This document shows positions 1-9,064 of a stretch of 64,000 nucleotides of DNA, piece after piece; the stretch's first letter is position 1; each line of letters opens with the position of its first letter. The translations under genes and the position numbers were made by a program. The notes under the pieces are model-generated. The model searched no databases. It was not told the DNA's origin and saw only the letters and a program-made list of their open reading frames with translations. The DNA lies in contig CAWCJO010000038.1 in the NCBI GenBank assembly GCA_963795935.1, forward strand, positions 1 to 64,000, given 5' to 3'. The stretch is from JAICMB01 sp963795935 (GTDB taxonomy: Bacteria > Acidobacteriota > Terriglobia > Bryobacterales > Bryobacteraceae).

Positions 1-392
1 GACCGGTCGGCCCCGACCAGCGTGATATCGGTGCCGTGCAGGGTAGTAATGAACGGCAATTGATGCGCGGGGCCAGCATTTGCTTGGCGAGCAGGGCGGA
101 GATGGAATGCGGAATGGCGTAGTGGACGTGCAGGAGGTCGAGCCGTAATCGTCGGCGACTTCGGCCATGCGCGAGGCCAGCGCCAGACAGTAGGGCGGGT
201 ATTGGAATAGCGGATAGGTGGAAACCTCGACTTCGTGATAGTGGATGCGGGCGTTCCGGTATCGAGGCGGATGGGATTGGCGTAAGTGATGAAATGGACT
301 TCGTGGCCGCGGGTGGCCAACTCCAGTCCAAGCTCGGTGGCGACGATGCCGCTGCCGCCGTAGGTGGGGTAACAGGTGATTCCGACTCTCAT
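1..392 (-). CDS. bshA: BshA-like glycosyltransferase, N-terminal part (bacillithiol biosynthesis), frameshifted
   Basis: The frame opening at 392 reads MRVGITCYPTYGGSGIVATE, the typical start of N-acetyl-alpha-D-glucosaminyl L-malate synthase, which joins UDP-GlcNAc and L-malate in the first step of bacillithiol synthesis in the cytoplasm. Further blocks typical of the family appear in other frames: YHEVEVSTYPLFQYPPY, LDLLHVHYAIPHSIS and FITTLHGTDITLVG. To read through them, single-base shifts are needed near 262, 143 and 65. The gene runs off the left edge, so only about 130 residues are present. It lies 18 nt after the propeller lipoprotein gene in the same direction. Either a damaged gene or assembly indels near a contig end. 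Family call good, intactness doubtful. Confidence 0.75.
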   Translation of the reverse strand, partial: MRVGITCYPTYGGSGIVATELGLELATRGHEVHFITYANPIRLDTGTPASTITKSRFPPIRYSNTRPTVWRWPRAWPKSPTITARPPARPLRHSAFHLRPARQANAGPAHQLPFITTLHGTDITLVGADR

Positions 393-410
393 GGCGTGCG
401 CCCGGGCGCT

Positions 411-1395
411 TTACTGTTTCAGGATCGCAAAACCGATCTGGCCGTTGATGTTTTCGTCGGGGCTGGCGATATCGCCGCCGCCGAACCAGACGCGCACTTC
501 GTCTCGGCGGCGGATTACGGTGGGGTCGCAGAGTACTTTGGAATTCCAGGGTGCGAGCGGAAACTGGCGGGAAGTCCAACTTCTTCCAGTGGCGCCATCG
601 GTGGAGCGGGCCAGACCGAGCCGCCGGTTTTCGTGGTCGCGGCCGGTGTAGAGCATCCAATAGTAACCGTGCGCGGCCCAGACGGCGGGTTCGCCCAAGC
701 CGTTTTCGTCGAAAGCGCCGAATGCGCCGAGCTCCAGAATCGGGTTGAGCGGAGCTTGTCCAGCACGGATCGTCCGATCCCGCTACGCCCAGCCGCTGCC
801 GCCGGGCGCGATCCTGACCCAGGTAGAAGAGATATAGCGATCGCCTGCGCGGATGACGTACGGATCGGCGGCGCCCCGCTCGTCCCAAGTGCCGCGCGGG
901 CCGGGCCCCAGCACCGGACCGCCGCGCCGCTTCCAAGCGCGCCCGTCCGAGGAACTCGCTAGCCCTATTTCCGGCGATCGTCCGCCTTGATAAAAATAGA
1001 AAAGCTGCGCGTCCTGCGCGGTGACAGACCCGTTTGCCGCAATGTAATCGCCCTCCCAGGTAACGGGTCCGGCGCCAATACCCGGCCTTGTTTTTGCCAA
1101 TGGATTCCGTCGGACGATGTGGCGAGTCCGGTGGCCCAGGTTTTTCCATTGAATCCCGAATAGAGGTTGAGCAGTTGTCCTCGAAATTGCACGACCGATG
1201 GATTCAGCGCGTCGTTCGAATCCCATTCGCCGGGCGCACATGCGTGAGCACCGGCGCGGGGCGCTCCGTCAGGAGAAACGCGCAAGGGGGGCGGCCGGAT
1301 TCCTGGGCGCCCGGCGCGGGAGGCAGCGTGAAATCGGCATAGCGGCCGCAGCCGGCCAGCGCCGCCGCCGCGATGGCCAGCAGCAGCTTCGGCAT
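411..1395 (-). CDS. Lipoprotein with five-bladed beta-propeller glycoside-hydrolase-like fold, frameshifted
   Basis: The start at 1395 encodes a lipoprotein signal peptide ending in LAGC, so the product should be lipid-anchored in the envelope. Downstream segments carry repeated propeller strands of the GH32/43/62/130 type: GLATSSDGIHWQKQG, IGLASSSDGRAWKRRG with ADPYVIRAGDRY, and YYWMLYTGRDHENRRLGLA followed by DPTVIRRRDEVRVWFGG. These lie in three frames, with shifts needed near 1210-1240, 1060 and 700-780. Full length would be about 325 residues. The catalytic acid pattern cannot be assigned safely, so the substrate is unknown. It follows the histidine kinase gene by 3 nt and precedes bshA, so the three are probably co-transcribed. 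Confidence 0.6.
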
Positions 1396-1398
1396 GCG

Positions 1399-2535
1399 CT
1401 AGGTCGCCAGGCGGATAGACAACCCCGCGCCTTGGCCGGGCTTCGAATCGAGATGCATCTCGGCGCCGAGAGTCCGCACGCGGCGCTTGATGCTGGTGGG
1501 ACCGAGGCGCAGCAACTCCAATTCATCGAGATCGTATCGCCCGCTGAAGGGGAACCCAGAGCCGTTGTCCTCGATGGTGATCTCCAGCGCGCGCCCGCTT
1601 TTGCGCATGCCGACGGCGACGCGGGTGGCGCGCGAATGCTTCTGCACATTGTAGAGCGCCTCGCGTACAATCTGGAGCAGCTCGAGCGAGACCTCCGGCT
1701 CGGCCTGCTCGATAAATTCCGCGCCGACGAACGCCGCCGGGATGCCGCTGTCTTTCTGGAACTGCTCGACGACGCGGCGCAGCGTGGCGCTGAGACTTCC
1801 CTCGACATCGACCGGCCGCATGCTGCGCACGAAGGCGCGCAGATCGTTCACCTGGCTTTTGCAGATCTCCTGCAATTGCGTCAGCTCCTCGGTGGCGGCG
1901 TTGGTGTCGCGCAGCAGCAGCTTGCGGATTAATTCCAGGCGCATGTGGAAGGCGATGAAGCTTTGCAGCGGCCCATCGTGGAAGTCCGCGGCAATGCGCT
2001 GGCGCTCGGCCTCGCGCGCCTTTTCGGCGTCGTAGCGGTAGAGCAAGCATTGGCGCGAGAGCTGGGTCAGCAGATCCTTCAGATGGCCGCGCTCGATGGC
2101 GAGCGCGCAGGCCACAATGCCGCCGGCGATCAGGACGGGCATGAGAATGGCGCCATGCAGCGGGCCGCTGAAATAGATGGCGGCGATGGCGGCCAGCGCC
2201 ACAGCGAGCGGCTTCCAGTAATTGTGCAGCACGACGGAGGCGAGCAGGAGGTAGCCGTAGAACACGGCCGCGATCCATTGGCCGTATGAAACAGGCGCGA
2301 GCGCCGCGAGCAAAAAGAAAATGAAATCGATCGCCAGAGCGAGCATGGCGAAGGCGGAATCGTCCGACGGCCGCCACAGCAGCACGGCGAGTGCGTAGGC
2401 GATGTAGCCGGCGAACATCGCGACCGTGTCGGTGATCGCGAAGTTGAAGACGATGAGTTGCAGGGCCAGACAAGCGACCGCCAACAGCAGGCGCACGATG
2501 GCCAGGAATCTTCGCCAGGAATGCGGAAGCATCAA
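1399..2535 (-). CDS. NarX/DesK-type sensor histidine kinase
   Basis: A 378-residue protein. Residues 10-145 form about five or six membrane segments. There follows a HisKA_3 dimerisation domain with the motif ADFHDGPLQS, in which His186 is the likely phosphate acceptor. The C-terminal HATPase domain has an N box (REALYNVQKHS) and a G1 box (EDNGSGF). This is the class that pairs with NarL/LuxR-type response regulators. No response regulator gene is present in the window, so the partner is elsewhere or beyond the left edge. The sensor region is purely membrane-embedded, with no PAS or Cache domain, as in DesK-like kinases that sense membrane state. It starts 6 nt after the TIGR03437 gene ends. 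Confidence 0.9.
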   Translation of the reverse strand: MMLPHSWRRFLAIVRLLLAVACLALQLIVFNFAITDTVAMFAGYIAYALAVLLWRPSDDSAFAMLALAIDFIFFLLAALAPVSYGQWIAAVFYGYLLLASVVLHNYWKPLAVALAAIAAIYFSGPLHGAILMPVLIAGGIVACALAIERGHLKDLLTQLSRQCLLYRYDAEKAREAERQRIAADFHDGPLQSFIAFHMRLELIRKLLLRDTNAATEELTQLQEICKSQVNDLRAFVRSMRPVDVEGSLSATLRRVVEQFQKDSGIPAAFVGAEFIEQAEPEVSLELLQIVREALYNVQKHSRATRVAVGMRKSGRALEITIEDNGSGFPFSGRYDLDELELLRLGPTSIKRRVRTLGAEMHLDSKPGQGAGLSIRLAT

Positions 2536-2541
2536 AAATAC

Positions 2542-4473
2542 CTAAGGCTCGATATAGAGCCGGACGTGGTTGCTGGGCTGTCCCGCGGCCTCCACGTATA
2601 ATTCGGCGGGTCCCGCGTTTACAATACGGGGCAACTCGATTTCGATCAGGTAAAAGCCCACATAGGGCGCCAGCACCGCGCGGCCGATTTCAATCTGCCG
2701 CTGGTCCAGGTAGGCGCGCAAGGGCGCGACCACGCGCGGGGGATTGACGGACGGGCCGGGCGCGCCGGTGGGCCAGGCGGGATCGACGCGCCCCAGGCCG
2801 GTCGCCAGGATCTGGATGCGGGCGCCCGAACGGGCCGGCTTCGAGGCGTCGAGCATCTCGCCGGAGTCGGCGTCGAGAATCATGGGAGTGCCGTCGGGAT
2901 CGACAAAAATGGCGGGCGAAACGTCGCGCAGAGGATAGGCGGCCGCAATGGTCTTATCGCCGGGGGAGCGGAGCGAGAGGGCAATGCTGTCGCCGGAAAC
3001 GTCGAAGGGGACCTGGATCTGTGCGCCGTTGGCATCGGAGGCCAGCACCGGAACCTCCATGGCGCCCGCCTGCGCCGAAGCGACGCCCGCCCCGAGGACG
3101 CTGAGAAGCGATCCGGGGGCGGCGGGGCGGCCGCTATAGTCGGCGGCGTTCACCACGCGCGCGTCGCGGAAACGATGCGGCGCGATGGCGGCATACACAC
3201 CATAGCCATCGACCGCCACATAAAGCTGGTTGGCGCCGGCATCCAGCCGCACGTCCATGGCGGGCGCATCGGGGAGTCCGCCGCCGACCGCGGTCCAGAC
3301 GCCGGTACGGCCGGCCTGGCCAGATCCATGGCGGCATAGAAGACGCCATCGTCGTTGCGGCATACGGGCGACGGAGGCGCGATCGGCGGCGATGCCGTGC
3401 GCGGCGGCATCGGGCAAGTTGCCGCTGACGTTATCCCAGAACAGGCCACCGTTCATGGTGCGGGCGATGTGCAGCGGGGTCAAGCCCGGATCGAGCGGCT
3501 TGGGATGGGAGCCGAAAGCGGCCAAGGCGGTGCGCGCGTCTTTCGGATCGGCATAGATGGCTTCTACGGGACCGGCGCCAGGCGTTTCCCAGGGCGCGCT
3601 CCACGTTGCGCCTTTGTCGAGCGAAGTCCACAACCGCCCATCGGCCGATCCAGCGTAAAGGGCGTCGCCGGATGAGGCCACGGCGGTAATTTTCGCATTG
3701 AGAGCCTGCGCGGCAAACTGTTTGAGAGCGCTCTCGCGCTGCGCCTCGGTTCCCTCGACTACGCGCCAGGCGGTTCTCTCGCCGGGGGCCCATTCCAGTT
3801 CCGGGGCGTTCTCGATGGACAAGCCCAGCCGCAGCCCCACGGCGCCAGACGGAATCGTGAAAATGCGCCGCGCGGGCAAATTCGGCAGCGCGGTATTGAG
3901 GCCCGTCCAGGTGAGGCCGGCATTGACCGATCGCCACACGCCCGCGTCGTTAGATACGGTGACTTCATCGGGGTTAAGCGGAGAAACGGCGAGGTCCGTC
4001 AAGGCCGCGCCCAGGATGGAGGCGTTTTTGTAAGCCGTGAGGTTGGTCCACGTCTCGCCGCCATCATCGGACCGGAAGGCGTTGTTGGCGAAGGCGTACA
4101 AGCGGGGGCCCTGGCCGCGCACGCGCGCACCCGGCTCGGGGCTATTGGGGGCGGCGTCATTGGCAACGGAGGGCGGGACGGCGGCCGCGTCCGCGACCTG
4201 TTTCCAGAGATCGAAATCGGCGGTCTGAAATGTCCGGCCGGAGCGCGTTCGGACATATAAGGCCGCTCCATCGCTGGTATACCAAACCCGATCGACGGGT
4301 CCGGTGGCTGCGGAGGGCAGGGCGAGCTGCACGGCGCTATTTCCGATATGCCGCCAGTCGGTTGCGGACGGCGCGGCTCCGGGCGCGCCCTGCGCCCCTA
4401 CGGTTTGCCCCAATGCGGCCGCCCCGGCCAGCATCGCGACGGCCGCGGCGCGGACTGTGGCTTTGCGACACAT
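2542..4473 (-). CDS. Secreted BNR-repeat propeller protein with TIGR03437 (Solibacter C-terminal) domain
   Basis: A 643-residue protein with a signal peptide (ends near GQTVGAQG). Residues about 40-410 hold sortilin/BNR-type repeats, each with an Asp-box-like strand: FRSDDGGETWTNL, VWRSVNAGLTWTGL, LWTSLDKGATWS. Residues about 430-643, from VVNAADYSGRPAAPGSL to the end, match TIGR03437, a C-terminal domain expanded in Solibacter usitatus and relatives and otherwise of unknown role. Within the propeller, about 20 residues (revcomp of 3305-3368) look out of frame: a neighbouring frame gives VCRNDDGVFYAAMDLARP, a better propeller strand. Two compensating indels are therefore likely. The product is probably exported and may bind carbohydrate or protein. 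No function can be given. Confidence 0.8.
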   Translation of the reverse strand: MCRKATVRAAAVAMLAGAAALGQTVGAQGAPGAAPSATDWRHIGNSAVQLALPSAATGPVDRVWYTSDGAALYVRTRSGRTFQTADFDLWKQVADAAAVPPSVANDAAPNSPEPGARVRGQGPRLYAFANNAFRSDDGGETWTNLTAYKNASILGAALTDLAVSPLNPDEVTVSNDAGVWRSVNAGLTWTGLNTALPNLPARRIFTIPSGAVGLRLGLSIENAPELEWAPGERTAWRVVEGTEAQRESALKQFAAQALNAKITAVASSGDALYAGSADGRLWTSLDKGATWSAPWETPGAGPVEAIYADPKDARTALAAFGSHPKPLDPGLTPLHIARTMNGGLFWDNVSGNLPDAAAHGIAADRASVARMPQRRWRLLCRHGSGQAGRTGVWTAVGGGLPDAPAMDVRLDAGANQLYVAVDGYGVYAAIAPHRFRDARVVNAADYSGRPAAPGSLLSVLGAGVASAQAGAMEVPVLASDANGAQIQVPFDVSGDSIALSLRSPGDKTIAAAYPLRDVSPAIFVDPDGTPMILDADSGEMLDASKPARSGARIQILATGLGRVDPAWPTGAPGPSVNPPRVVAPLRAYLDQRQIEIGRAVLAPYVGFYLIEIELPRIVNAGPAELYVEAAGQPSNHVRLYIEP

Positions 4474-4484
4474 GGAACGAGTCT

Positions 4485-4512
4485 ATTGTATCCTTTCCTT
4501 GTTTCCCGTCAC
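4485..4512 (-). promoter_or_regulatory. Probable sigma70 promoter of the TIGR03437 gene
   Basis: On the minus strand GTGACG (4507-4512) and TACAAT (4485-4490) are 16 bp apart. The -10 ends 11 nt before the start codon at 4473, so the transcript leader would be only a few bases. Located in the divergent gap between the TIGR03437 and FecR genes. Confidence 0.45.
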
Positions 4513-4661
4513 TATTAAAACGTCTGAATCCGAACGACTTTCTCTCACAAAATCGTACCGGGCCTCTTCTTGCTCAGCAATTTTGATGATAGACTGAGGT
4601 TTCTGTTGCACTCCGCCGATCTCACTTGTAGAGGGCATCGGTAATTAAAGTCCGTTTCTTT

Positions 4662-5457
4662 ATGGGCAAAGTCGCGAAAGCCGTGTTCCCGCGCGCATCG
4701 GTACGCGTCTGCCTTACCGCCGCGCTGGCGCTGGCGGTGTGTTCGAGCGCCTCGGCGCAGATGTTTCCCGCTTCACCGGCGGCGGCCGCCAAGGTCGTCG
4801 AGATGAACGGCCAAGTCTCGGTTTTGAAAGATTCGCAGCCGTGGGCGCTGAACGTGGGCGACTCCATACAGGTGAAGGAAGTCGTCATTACGGGGCCGGA
4901 CGGCTTCGCCCGATTTGAGGTCTCCGACGGCAGCACGTTCGAGGTTTATCCCAACTCCAATCTGACGTTCCGCAGCAATCCGGGCAACTGGCGGGACCTG
5001 CTGGATCTGTGGGTGGGTCGCATTAAGGTCCGCATTCAAAGACTGGGCGGGCAGCCCAACCCCAATACCATTCACACGCCGTCGGCCGTGATCTCCGTGC
5101 GCGGCACGATTTTCGACGTGGAGGTGGACAACGACGACGAGAACACGGTCGTTACCGTCGAAGAGGGATCGGTGGAGGTGCGCCATGCGACACGGGGCGG
5201 ATCGACCCGGGTCGTCAACGAAGGCGATTCCATGACGGTGTATAAGAGCCAGCCGCTCGCCTCCAGCTTTGTCGACAAAGGCGCCATCGCGCGCCGCGTG
5301 CTACGGGCTTTCTACGACGCGCTGTATACGTTTCAGACCACCGCGCGCGGCCCTCTCGGAACAATAAGCGGGGCGCCCCGGCGGTCCGACGTTGTCCGGG
5401 CAGACGCCGCCTCCGGCCCCGCCACCTCCTCCGCCGCCTCCACCTCCGCATCCCTAA
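4662..5457 (+). CDS. FecR-domain protein with proline-rich tail, one probable frameshift
   Basis: The start at 4662 gives a signal peptide (ALALAVCSSASAQ) and a FecR domain at residues about 40-190 with VVEMNGQVSVLKDSQPW, VISVRGTIFDVEV and VVTVEEGSVEV. Such proteins sit in the periplasm or envelope. This one is not next to a sigma factor or TonB receptor, so classic FecIR signalling is not implied. The uninterrupted frame runs on to 5645 into the transposon, but that tail looks wrong. If one C of the CCCC run near 5374 is removed, the reading becomes GPTLSGQTPPPAPPPPPPP, ending at TAA 5455-5457, a normal proline-rich FecR tail. On that reading the gene ends 48 bp before the transposon and is not interrupted by it. 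Domain call strong, end inferred. Confidence 0.75.
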
Positions 5458-5497
5458 TCGATCGTTGCGCGGCCGCGGCGAGTGCGATCGCGCCGGC

Positions 5498-5505
5498 GCT
5501 AAATC
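5498..5505. repeat. Left target-site duplication of the transposon
   Basis: GCTAAATC directly precedes the left inverted repeat and is repeated exactly after the right one at 9794-9801. An 8-bp duplication is longer than the 5 bp known for Tn402/Tn5053. Confidence 0.85.
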
Positions 5506-5556
5506 TGTCACTTTCAGAATTAAATGGCATAGATCCGTCAACATTATTTGGCATAC
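5506..5556 (+). repeat. Left terminal inverted repeat, 51 bp
   Basis: Begins TGTCACTTTCAGAATTAAAT and ends TTTGGCATAC. It is identical over 51 bp to the reverse complement of 9743-9793. Its inner end supplies most of the extended -10 box of the transposase gene. Confidence 0.95.
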
Positions 5557-5557
5557 T
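5551..5557 (+). promoter_or_regulatory. Extended -10 element of the transposase gene
   Basis: TGGCATACT (5549-5557) fits a TGn-extended -10 with CATACT at 5552-5557, 8 nt before the ATG at 5566. No good -35 box is seen. It overlaps the inner edge of the inverted repeat, so transposase binding to the end could repress its own gene. Confidence 0.4.
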
Positions 5558-5565
5558 GTTCGAGT

Positions 5566-7039
5566 ATGGACCAACTTGCCGGTCTTCCGGAAGACGTCCG
5601 AAAGCTTGCCCTCGACCGGTTTCGGTTCCCCCAGCCTCACCTTGAGCAGAACCAGTCATTACGGTCGATAGCCCGAACTGCCGGCATACCGTATCGAACT
5701 GCGCACCGTTGGCTTACCCAGTATCGGCTGTCTGGTCTGGCGGGCTTGGGTAGAAAAGCGCGAGATGATTACGGTACGCGTCGCGCAATCTCAACGAAGC
5801 TCCAGGAGGCAATCGAAGGCCTCGCCCTACAAAAACCGCCACTGCCAATCGCGGCGTTGTACCGCCAGGTGCAGCGTTTATCGCAGGACGTTGGAGTGAA
5901 AGTTCCGAGCTACGGAACCGTCTTCAACATCGTCCGTGGCTTGCCCGCCGATCTGGTCACACTCGCCCATGAAGGGACGAAAGCGTACAGCAACGCATTC
6001 GAGCTAGTGCACCGGCGAGAAGCGGATGGGCCGAACGCAATCTGGCAGGCCGATCACACGCCGCTCGACATTCTGTTGATTCGTCCCGACGGCGATGCTG
6101 CCAAGCCGTGGCTCACCACGGTGATTGACGATCACAGCCGCGCTGTGGCTGGGTACTTCCTCTCATTCGAAGACCCGTCCGCGCTAAACACATCTCTGGC
6201 GCTGCGTCAGGCGATCTGGCGCAAAGAGGACTCGCGCTGGATCGTTTGCGGTATTCCTGACGTTCTCTATACAGACAATGGGAGCGACTTCACATCCCAA
6301 CATCTGGAACAGGTGGGCGCGGACTTGAAGATCCGGCTGATATTCTCCATTCCCGGCAAGCCCAGGGGCCGAGGCCGCATCGAACGGTTCTTCTCGACTG
6401 TGAACGAGATGTTCCTTTGCGAGTTGGACGGCTACGCTCCGGCTGGCGGCGTTATGCGCGGAAAGCCAACGCTGACGTTAGCGGAGTTCGACGCGAGGTT
6501 CCGCGCCTTCCTGCTGGACGTTTACCACCGCCGCGAAAATGCGCCGAAACAAAGATGCCCCCCATCGAACGCTGGGAAGCCAATGGTTTCCTTCCGCGGA
6601 TGCCGGACTCGCTGGAGCAACTGGACCTGCTGCTGATTCAGGTGGCAAAGGCGCGCCAGGTGCGCGTTGACGGGATTCACTTCCAGGGCTTGCGCTATAT
6701 ATCAACCACGCTCGCAGCGTACGTTGGTGAAACGGTCACTCTGCGGTTCGATCCGCGCGACATAGCCGAGATCCGTGTCTTCCACAACGAACGGTTCTTG
6801 TGCCGTGCGGTCTGCGCGGAACTGGCTGGTGAAACCGTTCCACTCCGAGAGATTCTTCGAGCCCGGAATCGGCGTCGGACGCGAGCTGCGCGGCGTCCTG
6901 CGAGACCGGCAAGCTGCCGTGGAACGCTGCTCGAAATCAAGCGCGGAGAGGTTCTGGAGAAAGAAGATGCCCCACCAACAGAACAACCCGCAAGAACCAG
7001 GAATCAGCACCTGTCCTCAAACGATACCGAAACGAATAG
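5566..7039 (+). CDS. tniA: TniA/Tn552-type DDE transposase, frameshifted
   Basis: ATG 5566 (MDQLAGLPEDVRK) is preferred over the upstream start because the -10 box lies just ahead of it. The protein has an N-terminal helix-turn-helix (SIARTAGIPYRTAHRWL) and an rve integrase core with the catalytic triad seen in WQADHTPLD, LYTDNGSDF and GRGRIERFF. The beta-barrel C-terminal part (MPPIERWEANGFLPRMP, YVGETVTLRFDPRDIAEIRV) continues in another frame after a shift near 6545, with further shifts near 6890-6935. The true stop is uncertain; TAG 7037-7039 in the third frame gives a plausible end that overlaps the ATPase start, as is usual in this family. It would cut and join the transposon ends together with the ATPase. 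Confidence 0.85.
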
Positions 7040-7961
7040 CGATCACCGATCGACCATTGTGGAGACTGTCCAGCACCGGCGGTTCGCCGAATTCTGCGAT
7101 GCATGCCGGCGTTATGGATACATCGGTCTTTGCTATGGTCCACCCGGTGTGGGCAAGACCCTCTCTGCGAGGAGCTATAGCCGCTGGGAGAAGGTGAAGG
7201 AATCAGACCGTTGGACCCCAGGCCCTGGCCGACGACCCTAGCTCGATACGGTTTTCTACACCCCCTCGGTTGTCAATGCCCCCCACAGCATCGACTCCGA
7301 TATCAGGCATGCCCGCGACACGCTAAAGGATCTGGTCAGCGTCCAATCCGTTTGGAAAGGGCAGAACAGTTGGAATCGATTCGGCAGCGCGAAAAGGAGC
7401 ATCACGAGAATCTTCTGTATAAACATGATTGGTTGGCAGAGCCCTTCCCAGAACTCCATCCGACTTACGATGAGATTGCAGGTGAAGTTGCAAAAGAATA
7501 CAACGTCAAGGCCATGCAGATCCGTGACCCGACGACGCTCATTCTTATTGATGAAGCGGATCGCCTCCGAATGGCCAGCCTCGAACAGGTACGAGCAATC
7601 TTCGACGCCGGAGAAATCGGCGTGATCCTAATTGGAATGCCAGGACTGGAGAAGCGCCTTGCACGCTACCCGCAGTTCTACTCGCGCATCGGATTTGTCC
7701 ATGAGTTTCGGCCTCTGGGCTGCCAGCAGAGACTCGCCAACTGCTGGAGCAGAGCTGGTGCCACCCGGCGTGAATCTACCCAAGCAGCCTTGGGAGCCGG
7801 AAACAGTCGCGACAATCATCCGGATGACGGGTGGCAACTTCCGCTTGTTGAATCGTCTACTCGCTCAGATGGAGAGAATTCTCGAAATCAATGCCCTTCA
7901 AGACGTCACGAAGGCAGTTGTGGAAGCGGCTCGGGAAAGCTTGGTGATCGGCGAAGCCTGA
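6967..7961 (+). CDS. tniB: TniB-like AAA ATPase transposition protein, frameshifted
   Basis: ATG 6967 reads MPHQQNNPQEPGIS. After a shift near 7075 the frame gives RRFAEFCDACRR and the Walker A motif GPPGVGKT. After shifts near 7235 and 7345 come PIRLERAEQLESIRQ, the Walker B motif LILIDEADRL and the sensor-1 region VILIGMPGLEKR. Two more shifts near 7720-7765 are needed to reach WEPETVATIIRMTGGNFRL and the end GEA at TGA 7959-7961. Rejoined, the protein is about 325 residues, normal for TniB or MuB-like target-selection ATPases. In this family the ATPase binds target DNA and activates the DDE transposase. About five indels in 1 kb is the highest density in the element. Confidence 0.8.
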
Positions 7962-8129
7962 GTCTTCCGAGGCGTGCAGGCAACGTCGGAGCTGCTAGCC
8001 GACGCTGGCTTGCGTCCCAACTTCCGAGTACGCGACCAACCATCTAGTATCGGGAGGAGCCGCTTCAAGAGTCGGCATTACACGTCAGGATGGGGCGACT
8101 TTTCCCGTGTTTTCATTACGGTCCAGTTT

Positions 8130-8157
8130 TTGAAACCAATGGTGAAGCTTGTATACT
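8130..8157 (+). promoter_or_regulatory. Promoter of the cargo methyltransferase
   Basis: TTGAAA (8130-8135) and TATACT (8152-8157) are 16 bp apart. The -10 box ends 8 nt before the ATG at 8166, which points to a leaderless transcript. The 168 bp between the ATPase stop and this promoter hold no recognisable gene or tniQ remnant. Confidence 0.6.
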
Positions 8158-8165
8158 TGTCTGCC

Positions 8166-9022
8166 ATGCGAACTAATTGGACCATTCTCGCGCTCGCCGT
8201 GAGCGTCCTCTGTTTTGCTCCCGTCTTCTCGCAAACGCCACAAACACGCGACCAGGCCGAAATCAGTCTCGCCAAACTCCCACCAGACCAGCGTGCGTAT
8301 GAACGTTTTCGCCACTGGGTGAGCATGCAGTCGGTGGATATCCAACGCAGTGCCGACGTGATGCAGAAATATCGGGTCTATCTGAAGGCCCAGGGGTTTG
8401 ATGAGGCCGATATCGAGGCGCAGGCTAAGATTGTCACCGACCGTGGAAGAGACTTTGAAGTACAGCGCTGGAACGAGATCCTCACGGCGGAAAAGCCGAA
8501 ATTTAACACCAACCCCAACGCCTTTCTCGTCGAAATGGCCAAGACCAGGAGGCCCGGCGCAGCGCTTGACGTTGGCATGGGGCAAGGAAGAAATGCGATC
8601 TGGCTGGCGCAGAATGGTTGGGCTGCCACCGGGTTCGATCCCGCAGATAAAGCTGTGGCTCTCGCCAATGAGACAGCCCAGCGTCTCGGAGTCCACTTGA
8701 ACACTGAAATAACAACGACGGAAAAATTTGATTTCGGTGAGAACCGATGGGACCTGATCCTGCTCAGCTATGTTGGCGCCCGAGGAATGACAGAAAAGAT
8801 TGAAAGAGCACTCAAGCCGCACGGGCTCTTGGTGGTCGAGGCCTATCATCGTGATGCGACGAAGGGACGCGCCATTGGCCGAGGGGTGTATTCGATACCC
8901 GCGAGTTGATAAAGCTCTTCCCCAACCTTCGCGTGGTGCGATATGAAGAGCCTCTGACCGTCGCCGATTTTGGGCAGGGGGAAGCCCGAGTTGTCCGCTA
9001 TTGTGCAGAGAAAGTAGAATAG
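8166..9022 (+). CDS. Class I SAM-dependent methyltransferase with signal peptide, transposon cargo, one frameshift
   Basis: ATG 8166 encodes a clear export signal (NWTILALAVSVLCFAPVFSQ), then a helical region at residues 25-110 and a Rossmann methyltransferase domain at about 115-235. The SAM-binding motif I reads ALDVGMGQGRNAIWLAQNGW and the acidic post-I residue is in GFDPADK. The frame stops early at 8909. A shift near 8888 restores FDTRELIKLFPNLRVV through RYCAEKVE to TAG 9020-9022, giving about 285 residues. The fold resembles TehB/Methyltransf_25 proteins, but the substrate is unknown. An exported SAM enzyme is odd because SAM is cytoplasmic, so the N-terminus may instead act as a membrane anchor. 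It is the only gene in the element with no role in transposition. Confidence 0.8.
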
Positions 9023-9064
9023 CCGCAGCAGCCCCGCCTCGTCGAGATTCCTCGCGTTTGACTG

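Noticed and set aside
5498..5505. Five-base target duplication as in Tn402
   Set aside because: The repeat directly flanking both ends is 8 bp; a 5-bp reading needs three extra bases at one end that match the target by chance.
7962..8129. Possible tniQ remnant between the ATPase and methyltransferase genes
   Set aside because: Only 168 bp, and no zinc-binding or helix-turn-helix segment of TniQ can be read in any frame.
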